A stretch of DNA of 64,000 nucleotides from IMG/VR virus record IMGVR_UViG_3300049212_000062, positions 1 through 64,000 of that record; one strand, written 5' to 3'. The notes under the pieces are model-generated. The model made no database searches. It was not told the DNA's origin and saw nothing but the letters and a program-made list of their open reading frames with translations. Each line of letters starts with the position of its first letter. Position 1 is the stretch's first letter. Origin of the DNA: a virus. The translations under genes were made by a program, and so were the position numbers. Positions 55,313-62,445 of this stretch are shown in pieces.

Positions 55313-55816
55313 TCAGCGGATGACGCCGCCTGCGTTGCGGAGGAATGGGCGCACCAGCATGTCGGCGGCCGGGTATGGCTTGAATGGTTGGACGGTCTGC
55401 CCGGCGTCTTGGTACACCACTTCTGTCTCGATCGGGCCGACGACCTCCTTGGTGCTCTTCACCGCAGCGCCAGTCTGGTCTACAACCGGGTCGGGCGCCA
55501 GTGGCGCGGCCAGGGCACGCAGCGCGTACTCGGCCACAGCCTTCTTGATGCCGTCGGGCACGGCGTCGTCCCAGCCGATGTCCGTGCGCGGGTAGCTCAG
55601 GGCCTGCGTGTCCGGGTGGGCTTCGCTGCCGGCGAACTTGGTAGCCCAGCGGCCTTCGACGTAGTCGGTGGCGCGGATCAGCGCGCCTTGCTTGACGCCG
55701 TCGGTGCCGGTCCAGGCTGTGACCACACGGTCGGCAAAGTAGGCGTCGGCAAAGGCGACGTCGCACAGCGAGTTCGCGTTTGCCAGCCCGGTTCCGTCTT
55801 CTGCAACGAACGCCAT
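55313..55816 (-). CDS. Head-tail adaptor (DnaT-like family)
   Basis: 167 residues. GLANANSLCDVAFADAYFADR, ALIRATDYVEGRW and PDGIKKAVAEYALRALA match the phage family annotated as DnaT-like ssDNA-binding, which structurally is the gp6-type connector adaptor on the portal. Position between capsid and tail genes supports the adaptor role. Confidence 0.78.
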   Translation of the reverse strand: MAFVAEDGTGLANANSLCDVAFADAYFADRVVTAWTGTDGVKQGALIRATDYVEGRWATKFAGSEAHPDTQALSYPRTDIGWDDAVPDGIKKAVAEYALRALAAPLAPDPVVDQTGAAVKSTKEVVGPIETEVVYQDAGQTVQPFKPYPAADMLVRPFLRNAGGVIR

Positions 55817-55820
55817 GATG

Positions 55821-56168
55821 TCAGCCTTGCGCGATCAGTTGGCGCACACCGGCCGGATCCTGCACGTACAGGCTGACCGTACCGGGGGCGCCGGTGTGCT
55901 TGGTGATGGTGACACCGGGCTCGAAGAACCCGATGCAGTGCTGGGCATTGGCTGCGCCAGCCGGTGCGCCGAGCTCCCGCGTGCCTGCGTCCACAAGCTT
56001 GGTTGTTGCCGCCAGCACAGACGACGTGCTGGCGTACAGCGTGCAAGCGGCGGGCAAGGCGACGCCTGTGGTCAGGTTGCCCGGCGTTGCCACCAGTGCA
56101 CGAAAACGGTCGTACTGCTGGCGGCGACGCCGAACGTGCATCGCGTGCTGTGCTGCGGCGCGCGTCAT
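55821..56168 (-). CDS. Unknown head or neck protein
   Basis: 115 residues. A basic N-terminus (HAMHVRRRRQQYDRF) and a beta-rich remainder (CIGFFEPGVTITKHTGAPGT) that could be a small decoration or neck subunit. No family recognised; structural by location. Confidence 0.6.
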   Translation of the reverse strand: MTRAAAQHAMHVRRRRQQYDRFRALVATPGNLTTGVALPAACTLYASTSSVLAATTKLVDAGTRELGAPAGAANAQHCIGFFEPGVTITKHTGAPGTVSLYVQDPAGVRQLIAQG

Positions 56169-56171
56169 GGC

Positions 56172-56924
56172 TTACTTGCGGGCCGGGAAGTGCGGACGCT
56201 TGCTGCCGTGCTCTTGCCGGCGCTTGAACACCTCGTCGATCTTTGCCTTGGAAGGCAGGATGGACTTGAGGTCGACGCCGCGCATGGCTTCGATCTTGGC
56301 GGCACGCAGGTCGCGGCCCGCCTGCTGCGCCTTCAGGTACTGGGTGAACACATTGCCACCGCCCAGATCCGCAGCTTGTCGGGCTTTGTCGATCTCTTGA
56401 ACGATACGGTCAAGAGCCTCCTCCGTCTTCTTGATATCAGCGTCGAGTTGTGCCCGCTCTTTTCGGAGCGAAGCCATGTAGGCCACTCCTTCCGCGTGGT
56501 ACTTCTCGAGCTGTGCGATCGTGTCGACTGCCGGTTGGGCTTGCGAAGCGGTGCCTGCACCCTCACCGGAGGCTGCGGCCGGGTTCTGGACTTGCCCATC
56601 GGTGCCTCCGGCGGCCACGGAATCGGGGGCAGGCGCATCGTTTGCGCCTTGGGTGGTGGGTTGGGTGCTGGTGGTGGGCTGCGGGGCCTGTGCGGCGCCC
56701 GTGGCGGGCGGCAGGGTGGCGCCGTCGGTGGCGGCCTGCCAGTAGGCGCCGGCAGTGGCGCGGCTGTAGCCGGGTGCGGCCTGCGTCACTTGGTCGCGGG
56801 TGAGTGCGGCACCACCGGCCAAGAGCTTGACCGTGTCCAGGCGGGGCGAGCCGTCGGCGGTCCAGTGGTTGTCGTTGGCGGGGTCCAACTGCCGCAGCGC
56901 GGCCAGAATTTGTTCAGCAGACAT
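56172..56924 (-). CDS. Structural protein with disordered linker and coiled coil
   Basis: 250 residues. Residues 1-70 hold a helical bundle (ILAALRQLDPANDNHWTADG, ALTRDQVTQAAPGYSRATAG) found in phage structural proteins. Residues 70-135 are low-complexity Ala/Thr/Gln/Pro. Residues 135-195 are a charged coiled coil and the C-terminus is basic. It lies just after the capsid decoration gene. A capsid-associated or DNA-binding internal protein is plausible. Confidence 0.62.
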   Translation of the reverse strand: MSAEQILAALRQLDPANDNHWTADGSPRLDTVKLLAGGAALTRDQVTQAAPGYSRATAGAYWQAATDGATLPPATGAAQAPQPTTSTQPTTQGANDAPAPDSVAAGGTDGQVQNPAAASGEGAGTASQAQPAVDTIAQLEKYHAEGVAYMASLRKERAQLDADIKKTEEALDRIVQEIDKARQAADLGGGNVFTQYLKAQQAGRDLRAAKIEAMRGVDLKSILPSKAKIDEVFKRRQEHGSKRPHFPARK

Positions 56925-56985
56925 GCACGGGGCTCCTTGAAGACAAGGCGCCCCGTTCCCGTTGCGTCACGGGGCGCCGGTTGGG

Positions 56986-57495
56986 TTAATCGTCGCCGAG
57001 GACGGTGTAGGCGATGACGACGTAGCCACTGGCCGTCATGTCGGCGGTGCCGCTGACGTTGGCATCATCGATCAGCAGGTTCAGATTCAGCTCCAGGCTG
57101 CCGTCCGTGTTGTCCAGGATGGTGCCCATGGCTCCGCCGCTGCTGGCGCCCCGCACCACGGGCGACACGCCGCCCGTCGCCGCGCCGAGCGCGGTGGACG
57201 GGATGACGTTGACGTCGGTGCCGGACAGCGTGGCGTCGGCCGTGGCCGTGGTGCCCACGCTGTAGTCGCCGTCGTAGGTGGCCTGGATGTCGGCGTCGGC
57301 TGACGTGAACTGCAAATACGACGCAGCGCCAAGCAGCAGGATGTTCCCTGCCGGCAGGTCGCCGAGTACCGCTGTGCCCCAGCCGACGCCGGAGGTGCCG
57401 GCGACCGAGATGGCGAGGGCGTTGACCTTGATGACCTGCTTCACAACAGCCTGAAGCGACAGGTTGTTGCGGAGCGAACGGGGAAGACCCTTCAT
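56986..57495 (-). CDS. Capsid decoration-like protein
   Basis: 169 residues with AGGAG before ATG 57495, directly after the major capsid gene. The first 35 residues are basic and helical; the rest is Thr/Ser/Gly/Ala-rich beta structure (LPAGNILLLGAASYLQFTSA, DADIQATYDGDYSVGTTATA). The place and composition fit a head decoration protein. Confidence 0.7.
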   Translation of the reverse strand: MKGLPRSLRNNLSLQAVVKQVIKVNALAISVAGTSGVGWGTAVLGDLPAGNILLLGAASYLQFTSADADIQATYDGDYSVGTTATADATLSGTDVNVIPSTALGAATGGVSPVVRGASSGGAMGTILDNTDGSLELNLNLLIDDANVSGTADMTASGYVVIAYTVLGDD

Positions 57496-57522
57496 GCTGC
57501 TCTCCTAGGAGGTGGTTGCGAA

Positions 57523-57542
57523 GGGCCCGGCGAACCGGGCCC
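57523..57542. other. UUCG-capped hairpin after the capsid gene
   Basis: On the minus strand an 8-bp perfect stem GGGCCCGG/CCGGGCCC closes on TTCG, the most stable RNA tetraloop. It sits eight bases after the capsid stop, followed by TTCGCAACC rather than a T run. It is likely a partial terminator or 3' end stabiliser that raises capsid over downstream expression. Confidence 0.75.
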
Positions 57543-57550
57543 AGGTGCGA

Positions 57551-58582
57551 TCAGAACTCGCGGGAGATCAGGCGGGCCATCTTGATCATCTTGCGCTCGC
57601 CCCAGACGCGCTGCCACGAGTCGGCGTGCGCGAGGTTGCCCGAGGTGGATGCATTGGACGGGCCGCCGTTGGCCGGGCTGGCGACGGCGAACTTGTGCCC
57701 TTCGGGGTGGATGGCCCACTCCGTGCGGTTGTAGAGCACCTCGGTGCCCGCGCCGTTGCCTTCGGCCGGCAGACGGTCGGTCTCGGTCGGCACCTTGGGC
57801 GAACCCATGCCGAGGCGCACGGCGCCAGCGCCGAACAGCCAGGACTCGAACACGCCACCCGTGCGCGGCACGCCGTCGTCCACCACGACCTCGCGGCCCA
57901 GGAACGTCGGGATCTGGATCGTCTGCGTGGCGTCGGGCACGAAGTCGATCATGTTGTTCTTCTGCATGCGTGCGTAGACGATGCTGTGCACGAAGATGAT
58001 CGACACGCTGTCCATGCTGTCGCCCATCGTCACGGCGGTGTCGACGAACGCTTCGGCGCTGAAGTTGGTCACGCCATCGACGAACGAGCTGCCGCTGATG
58101 TCGTTGGTCATGTCGTTCTGCACGTGCTCGGTGCCGGTCGGGGCCGCCGCGTTGTCGGCGTACACACCCTTGATCGTGGCAACGAAGGCGGCCTGCAGAC
58201 GGCGCACCCAGTACATGCCCACGCGGCTCGCGATGGCGTCGGCCGGGTCGCTGCCGGCCAGGGCCGCAGCCAAGTCGGCGGTCTTCCACGAGTTGTTGCG
58301 CGACAGGCGCACGGCGATTTCCACCGCCGAGCCGATCTTGTTCGGCGTGCTGGTTTGGGCCGGGTCGTCCGTCGACACGTTGTCGGCGTCGTTGTCCAGA
58401 TCCTTCCACGACGGCGCGTTGAAGGTCAGGCCACCGCCGGCGAGGTCGGCGTCGAGCTTGGCGTCACGAGCGACAGCGCCGCTCTGGATCAGCCGCGACT
58501 TCTCTTCGGTGATCTGCTGGACGTAGGGGGAAAAGATTTCCGGGACGATGACGTCGGCGATGCGGACGGTTCCTGCGGACAT
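57551..58582 (-). CDS. Major capsid protein
   Basis: 343 residues from ATG 58582 with GGAGAA upstream. RIADVIVPEIFSPYVQQITE and LIQSGAV at the start, then NAPSWKDLDND, AVEIAVRLSRNNSWKTADLA, GMYWVRRLQAAFVATI and HSIVYARMQKNNMIDFVPDA place it in the HK97-fold coat family with that conserved N-terminal arm. No obvious protease cleavage arm; a separate scaffold gene lies upstream. Confidence 0.9.
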   Translation of the reverse strand: MSAGTVRIADVIVPEIFSPYVQQITEEKSRLIQSGAVARDAKLDADLAGGGLTFNAPSWKDLDNDADNVSTDDPAQTSTPNKIGSAVEIAVRLSRNNSWKTADLAAALAGSDPADAIASRVGMYWVRRLQAAFVATIKGVYADNAAAPTGTEHVQNDMTNDISGSSFVDGVTNFSAEAFVDTAVTMGDSMDSVSIIFVHSIVYARMQKNNMIDFVPDATQTIQIPTFLGREVVVDDGVPRTGGVFESWLFGAGAVRLGMGSPKVPTETDRLPAEGNGAGTEVLYNRTEWAIHPEGHKFAVASPANGGPSNASTSGNLAHADSWQRVWGERKMIKMARLISREF

Positions 58583-58688
58583 GCGCAATTCTCCAGTGGG
58601 TGAGGTTGGTCAAGTTTGGTTTCAACTCGACGCCCGCACCATGGCGCAGCGGTCGACAGTTTCAAGCGGGCCCTGCCGCATGCGTGGC

Positions 58689-58694
58689 AATGTA
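58689..58694 (-). promoter_or_regulatory. Probable extended -10 promoter for the capsid gene
   Basis: Minus strand TGC-TACATT, within a 16-base block (CCCTGCTACATTGCCA) identical to the 31580 promoter. No good -35 at 17 bases, as is usual for extended -10 promoters. It lies about 105 bases upstream of the capsid start, beyond the scaffold gene's hairpin. Confidence 0.5.
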
Positions 58695-58723
58695 GCAGGG
58701 CCGCCTGAACAGGAGTTTGAAGA

Positions 58724-58741
58724 GTGCGCCTCCCGGCGCAC
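58724..58741. terminator. Hairpin after the scaffold gene
   Basis: Perfect 7-bp stem GTGCGCC/GGCGCAC with a four-base loop, eight bases after the scaffold stop. The minus strand continues TCTTC, so termination would be weak. With the -10 element just downstream, it could uncouple capsid from scaffold expression. Confidence 0.5.
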
Positions 58742-58748
58742 TATTTCT

Positions 58749-59579
58749 TCACGCAGCCTTCTTCACCGGCCGCTTGCCGCCGACAGTGGTGCCGGCAGCC
58801 TTCGCCAAGCGGTCCGCATGCTCGCGGCCCTTGGTGCGCAGGATGGCACCCTGCTCGGTCATGTTCCAGTGCTCGGCGCTCCACGGGTTCACGCCACCAG
58901 TCGCGCCACCGCCACGGTTGCCCGCCGCGCCACCACCGGCCGTCGTGCCCCACCAGTGCGGGCGCTTGCCCTGCATGTCTTCGAGCCACTGCTTCGGCGA
59001 CAGGCCAGGAGTGACACCGACGCCATCCTTGGTGACCACACTGCCGTCTTCCTGCACTTCGAACAGGCGCTCGCCATACAGCTCGATGTCGTCCACGGCG
59101 CTGTCGGTCACCTTGGCTTCGCGGGCGGCCTTGGTGACGGCGTGGTTGACCTTGCGGCGGACCTCGGCTTGCGTGTACTCGCCGATCTTCTGGTCACGTT
59201 CGGCGACGGCGCCCTTCAGCTGGTCGCGTTCGCGCTCCAGCGGGGCGAGCTTGCCCTTGATGCGCGTGTCCACCAGTTGGTCGATCTGCGCTTGATCCAG
59301 CTTGCCCTTCGCGGCTGCTTCCAGCTCGGGGATGCGGTCGAGCTTGGCTTGCAACTCGTCGATGCTGCCGAGAGACGAGAACGGCTTGAACTTGTCTTCG
59401 GCCTCGCGCGCCTTGATGCGGTGCTGCGCGGCCTCGTCCTTCAGGCGCTTGACCTGCGGCATGCCGTCGAAGCCTTCGAGGTCCAAGACGAACTTGCCGG
59501 ACTTCTCGTCTTTCTTGTAGTGCTCTAGGAGGCCCGAGTCCAGCTCCTCCACCGTGTCCACGATTGCTTTCAGGCTCAT
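58749..59579 (-). CDS. Capsid scaffolding protein
   Basis: 276 residues from ATG 59579. SGLLEHYKKDEKSGKFVLDL, then a long charged coiled coil (residues 45-160) and a Gly-rich C-terminus (TTAGGGAAGNRGGG) ending in a basic patch. This is the standard plan of GPO-type scaffold proteins immediately upstream of the coat gene. The basic end likely contacts the capsid. Confidence 0.85.
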   Translation of the reverse strand: MSLKAIVDTVEELDSGLLEHYKKDEKSGKFVLDLEGFDGMPQVKRLKDEAAQHRIKAREAEDKFKPFSSLGSIDELQAKLDRIPELEAAAKGKLDQAQIDQLVDTRIKGKLAPLERERDQLKGAVAERDQKIGEYTQAEVRRKVNHAVTKAAREAKVTDSAVDDIELYGERLFEVQEDGSVVTKDGVGVTPGLSPKQWLEDMQGKRPHWWGTTAGGGAAGNRGGGATGGVNPWSAEHWNMTEQGAILRTKGREHADRLAKAAGTTVGGKRPVKKAA

Positions 59580-59639
59580 GCCCGTTCTCCTGTTCAAACG
59601 CCGCACATGCGGCTCACTTGCCAGCAGGCCCCATGCCCG

Positions 59640-60842
59640 CTAGAAATCTGTCGGGTCCAGCCCCGCTGCCCGAAACGCGTCGGCTTGTTTGACTGCGAGC
59701 TGCGCCAAGGTTAGCTCACTGCCGTCAGCCGCCACGAACTTGTCCAGTGTAAGGCCGCCGTCCCTGAAGAGCTTGGCCCTCGTTACCCCAAGTGTGTCTT
59801 CCTGGAATTGGCGGCTCTGCTGTTGCAGCCACTGTTGATAAGAAGTCACCGAAGGCACACGCCCTGTCAGCTCGCGCACGCGCTTGCGGGCGAAAGCGTC
59901 GTACTGGCCCTTTGTGCCGCGTGGCAGGTCGTCACGGCTGGTCACCTTCGGCAGCTTGTTAGCTTCCGTGAACTCGCGGAGTAGCTGCTTCGTGGTGCTT
60001 GCCTTGGCCGGGCGCTCGCCCAACTGCTCGCCGTCCAGCACAGCAACGCGCAGGCTTCGGCAAGCGATGTGCAACGGCGGGCGTGGCCCTTTGCCGACCG
60101 GAAACTGCTTCCCGTCGTTGGCGCGGCAAACGGGCGTTGTGCGGCTGTCCAGTGTGGCTACGAACTGTTCTGCCAGGATGATGTCGGCGTTGGCACGCAT
60201 GGTCTCGTCACGGGCGCTGTTAGCCACATGCTGCACGGCCGTCCGCGTGATGGCCTGCACCTGCCTGCGGGTCAGCTCGGTGACGCCGTCGGTGCCTTTG
60301 AGTACGGTTGTGCCCATCACCCGGCGCGTGATAGCATCGGTGCTTTCGCCTGCCACCATGCCGACCTGAATGGCCGCGTGGATGCGACGCAGGTCTTCGC
60401 TTGCAAGCGTGTCGGCCCAGTCTCGCAACAGGCGCCCTTCGAACGGCCTGGACAGCGCGATCGCCTTCAGCAGCGCTGGCGCCGGCAGCGTGGTCGTGAC
60501 AACCACGGGGGACACGGTACTAATCATGTTTGCGATGGCGATTGGCTCTTGGTAGGCCAAGTCAACCATCTGGTCTTCAAGCCAAGTCGTCGCGTCCGAC
60601 CACACGCCGAGGCGCAGCTTGTCGATCGCCTCCAGCAGCGCGTTCAGTCGCTTGACGTCCGCAGGCGTGTTGAGGCCCGTACCGGCCGCCAGCCGGCGCG
60701 CGATGAGCGCAGCAATGTCTTCTTCGCTCTTGTCCAACAACCCGCGAATGCGGTTGCGCACGTAGCCGCTGTAACGCAGCAGGTACGTCTGATGACGAAC
60801 CAGTGCGTCCAGCAGCAACTCATTCGCGGTGCGCTGGGCCAT
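59640..60842 (-). CDS. Head morphogenesis protein (SPP1 gp7/Mu F-like)
   Basis: 400 residues. RRQVQAITRTAVQHVANSAR, then FVATLDSRTTPVCRANDGKQ and PPLHIACRSLRVAV (about 190-275) is the Mu F/SPP1 gp7 signature. It follows portal by one base overlap. A minor head protein, often ejected with DNA. Confidence 0.9.
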   Translation of the reverse strand: MAQRTANELLLDALVRHQTYLLRYSGYVRNRIRGLLDKSEEDIAALIARRLAAGTGLNTPADVKRLNALLEAIDKLRLGVWSDATTWLEDQMVDLAYQEPIAIANMISTVSPVVVTTTLPAPALLKAIALSRPFEGRLLRDWADTLASEDLRRIHAAIQVGMVAGESTDAITRRVMGTTVLKGTDGVTELTRRQVQAITRTAVQHVANSARDETMRANADIILAEQFVATLDSRTTPVCRANDGKQFPVGKGPRPPLHIACRSLRVAVLDGEQLGERPAKASTTKQLLREFTEANKLPKVTSRDDLPRGTKGQYDAFARKRVRELTGRVPSVTSYQQWLQQQSRQFQEDTLGVTRAKLFRDGGLTLDKFVAADGSELTLAQLAVKQADAFRAAGLDPTDF

Positions 60843-62443
60843 TACTTACCGCCCTTGGGTGCTGGCGGGGCGGGCGGCTTGTTCGGCGCAGGCGGGGCCG
60901 GAGGCTGCGGCAGCGTGGCGACCCGCTTGGCGCGCTCCAGGTCTTCCTCGGCAATGAGGTCGAGTTCGTCTTCGTAATCCATCTGTGTGAGGTTGCGGTC
61001 GCGCATGACGCCGTGAATGGAACGCAGCGACAGCGGGGCACCCATGGTGCGCGCGGCCATGAGTTGCGTGATCTCTTGTGCGGTCACCAGTTGCGTCTCG
61101 AACTGCAAGTTCGGCGTGACTTTCACGGCTTCTGGGTCTTGCCCCATCCACGCGGCAGCGATGCGCAGAATGTTCTGCAGGGCTGCCGCACCGGTCTGCG
61201 CGATCTGCGTCAGCGACGCGGTTTGCGCGGCGACACGTGTGGTCAGTGCATCGCCGCTTTCTTGCTTGCCAGCCGCAGGCGAAATCATCGTGCCGGCTTT
61301 GCTTTCGGCCAGCTTGCGGTCGTCCAGCAGTGCCAGACGCTGACCGTCGATGCCTTCGGCGCCGACGCCGATGTACTTGGCGTCCCCGTTCAGGTCCATG
61401 TTGATGTGCGCGCCTGCGCCCACCCGCAGCGGGTCTTCGCCAGCCACAACCGTCTGACCGTTTTGCTGCACGGTGCCGATTGTGACAAGCGTGGCTTGAC
61501 CCTGCATGAACAGGGTGAAGCGGTAGTCGGCCTCGCCCCGGTACACGGTCATGCACAGGCGGCCAAGGCCGATCAGCGGAGGGTTGTCAGGCGAAGACGT
61601 GATGTCTTTGCTGTTCACCATCACGAATGGGATTTGTGCCAGCGGTACACCACGGTACACCGGCATCAGCATGCCGGCAGGGTCGAAGGAGGTGCCGCCC
61701 TCGTTCATCTCGAACACGCCCTGCATGTAGACCGGGCTTCCCACGCCCTCGGTTGCGTCGTCCGGGACGGTGCTGTTCCCATTCTCGTCTCCGGCGTCGC
61801 CGCTGTTGCCTTCTGCTGGCGCGGGCGGGACGGGCATGCCAAGTTGCAGCACGCGGTAACGCTCTGTGTCCTTCCACTCGAACTCGTTGATGCGCACCGG
61901 GCCGCTCTCGTCTAGCACCACCATCGTGAGCGCGTTGACGCCAACGTGGTCTGAGCTGCTGTCCCAGTTGCGCACGGCCTCGGCGACGTACATGGCGATG
62001 TACGGCATTGGCGCGGTTGGGTCGGGGTTGGGCGGGAAGTCCAGCAGCAGGCCCAGCCGGCCGCTCACCAACTGTTCTTCATTGATGCGCCGCAGCAGGT
62101 TGAGCAACGACTCGCCGTCGGCCGTTGCCTTCTCCCGCAGCGGCTCCATCGCCGGCGGCAGTTCGATCTCGGCGTCCTTGTCGTGCAGCATGCCGATGTA
62201 CCGTTCCACGGCATCGCTGACGTAGTCGGGGAACACTGCGCGGGCAAGGTAACCTTGATAAGAGACGTAACCCGGCTTCTTCGGGTCTTGGTCCAACGCC
62301 CCGTCCAGCACCTGTGCCGGCGTTGCGGGCAGGTACACAAAGCCCTTCGCCTTCACCGCGCCTTCGCCGGAGTAGGAGTCGCGCATCAGCTCCCAGTCTT
62401 TGACATGCGCGTCATAGCTCGGGTGCGTGCTGTTAAGTGCCAT
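60842..62443 (-). CDS. Portal protein (DUF4055)
   Basis: 533 residues. HPSYDAHVKDWELMRDSYSG, FVYLPATP, YLARAVFPDYVSDAVERYIG and the central VNALTMVVLDESGPV follow the DUF4055 phage portal family. The C-terminus is Pro/Ala-rich (PPAPPAPNKPPAPPAPKGGK). It forms the dodecameric DNA channel and lies three bases after terL, in the normal terL-portal order. Confidence 0.9.
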   Translation of the reverse strand: MALNSTHPSYDAHVKDWELMRDSYSGEGAVKAKGFVYLPATPAQVLDGALDQDPKKPGYVSYQGYLARAVFPDYVSDAVERYIGMLHDKDAEIELPPAMEPLREKATADGESLLNLLRRINEEQLVSGRLGLLLDFPPNPDPTAPMPYIAMYVAEAVRNWDSSSDHVGVNALTMVVLDESGPVRINEFEWKDTERYRVLQLGMPVPPAPAEGNSGDAGDENGNSTVPDDATEGVGSPVYMQGVFEMNEGGTSFDPAGMLMPVYRGVPLAQIPFVMVNSKDITSSPDNPPLIGLGRLCMTVYRGEADYRFTLFMQGQATLVTIGTVQQNGQTVVAGEDPLRVGAGAHINMDLNGDAKYIGVGAEGIDGQRLALLDDRKLAESKAGTMISPAAGKQESGDALTTRVAAQTASLTQIAQTGAAALQNILRIAAAWMGQDPEAVKVTPNLQFETQLVTAQEITQLMAARTMGAPLSLRSIHGVMRDRNLTQMDYEDELDLIAEEDLERAKRVATLPQPPAPPAPNKPPAPPAPKGGK

Positions 62444-62445
62444 GG

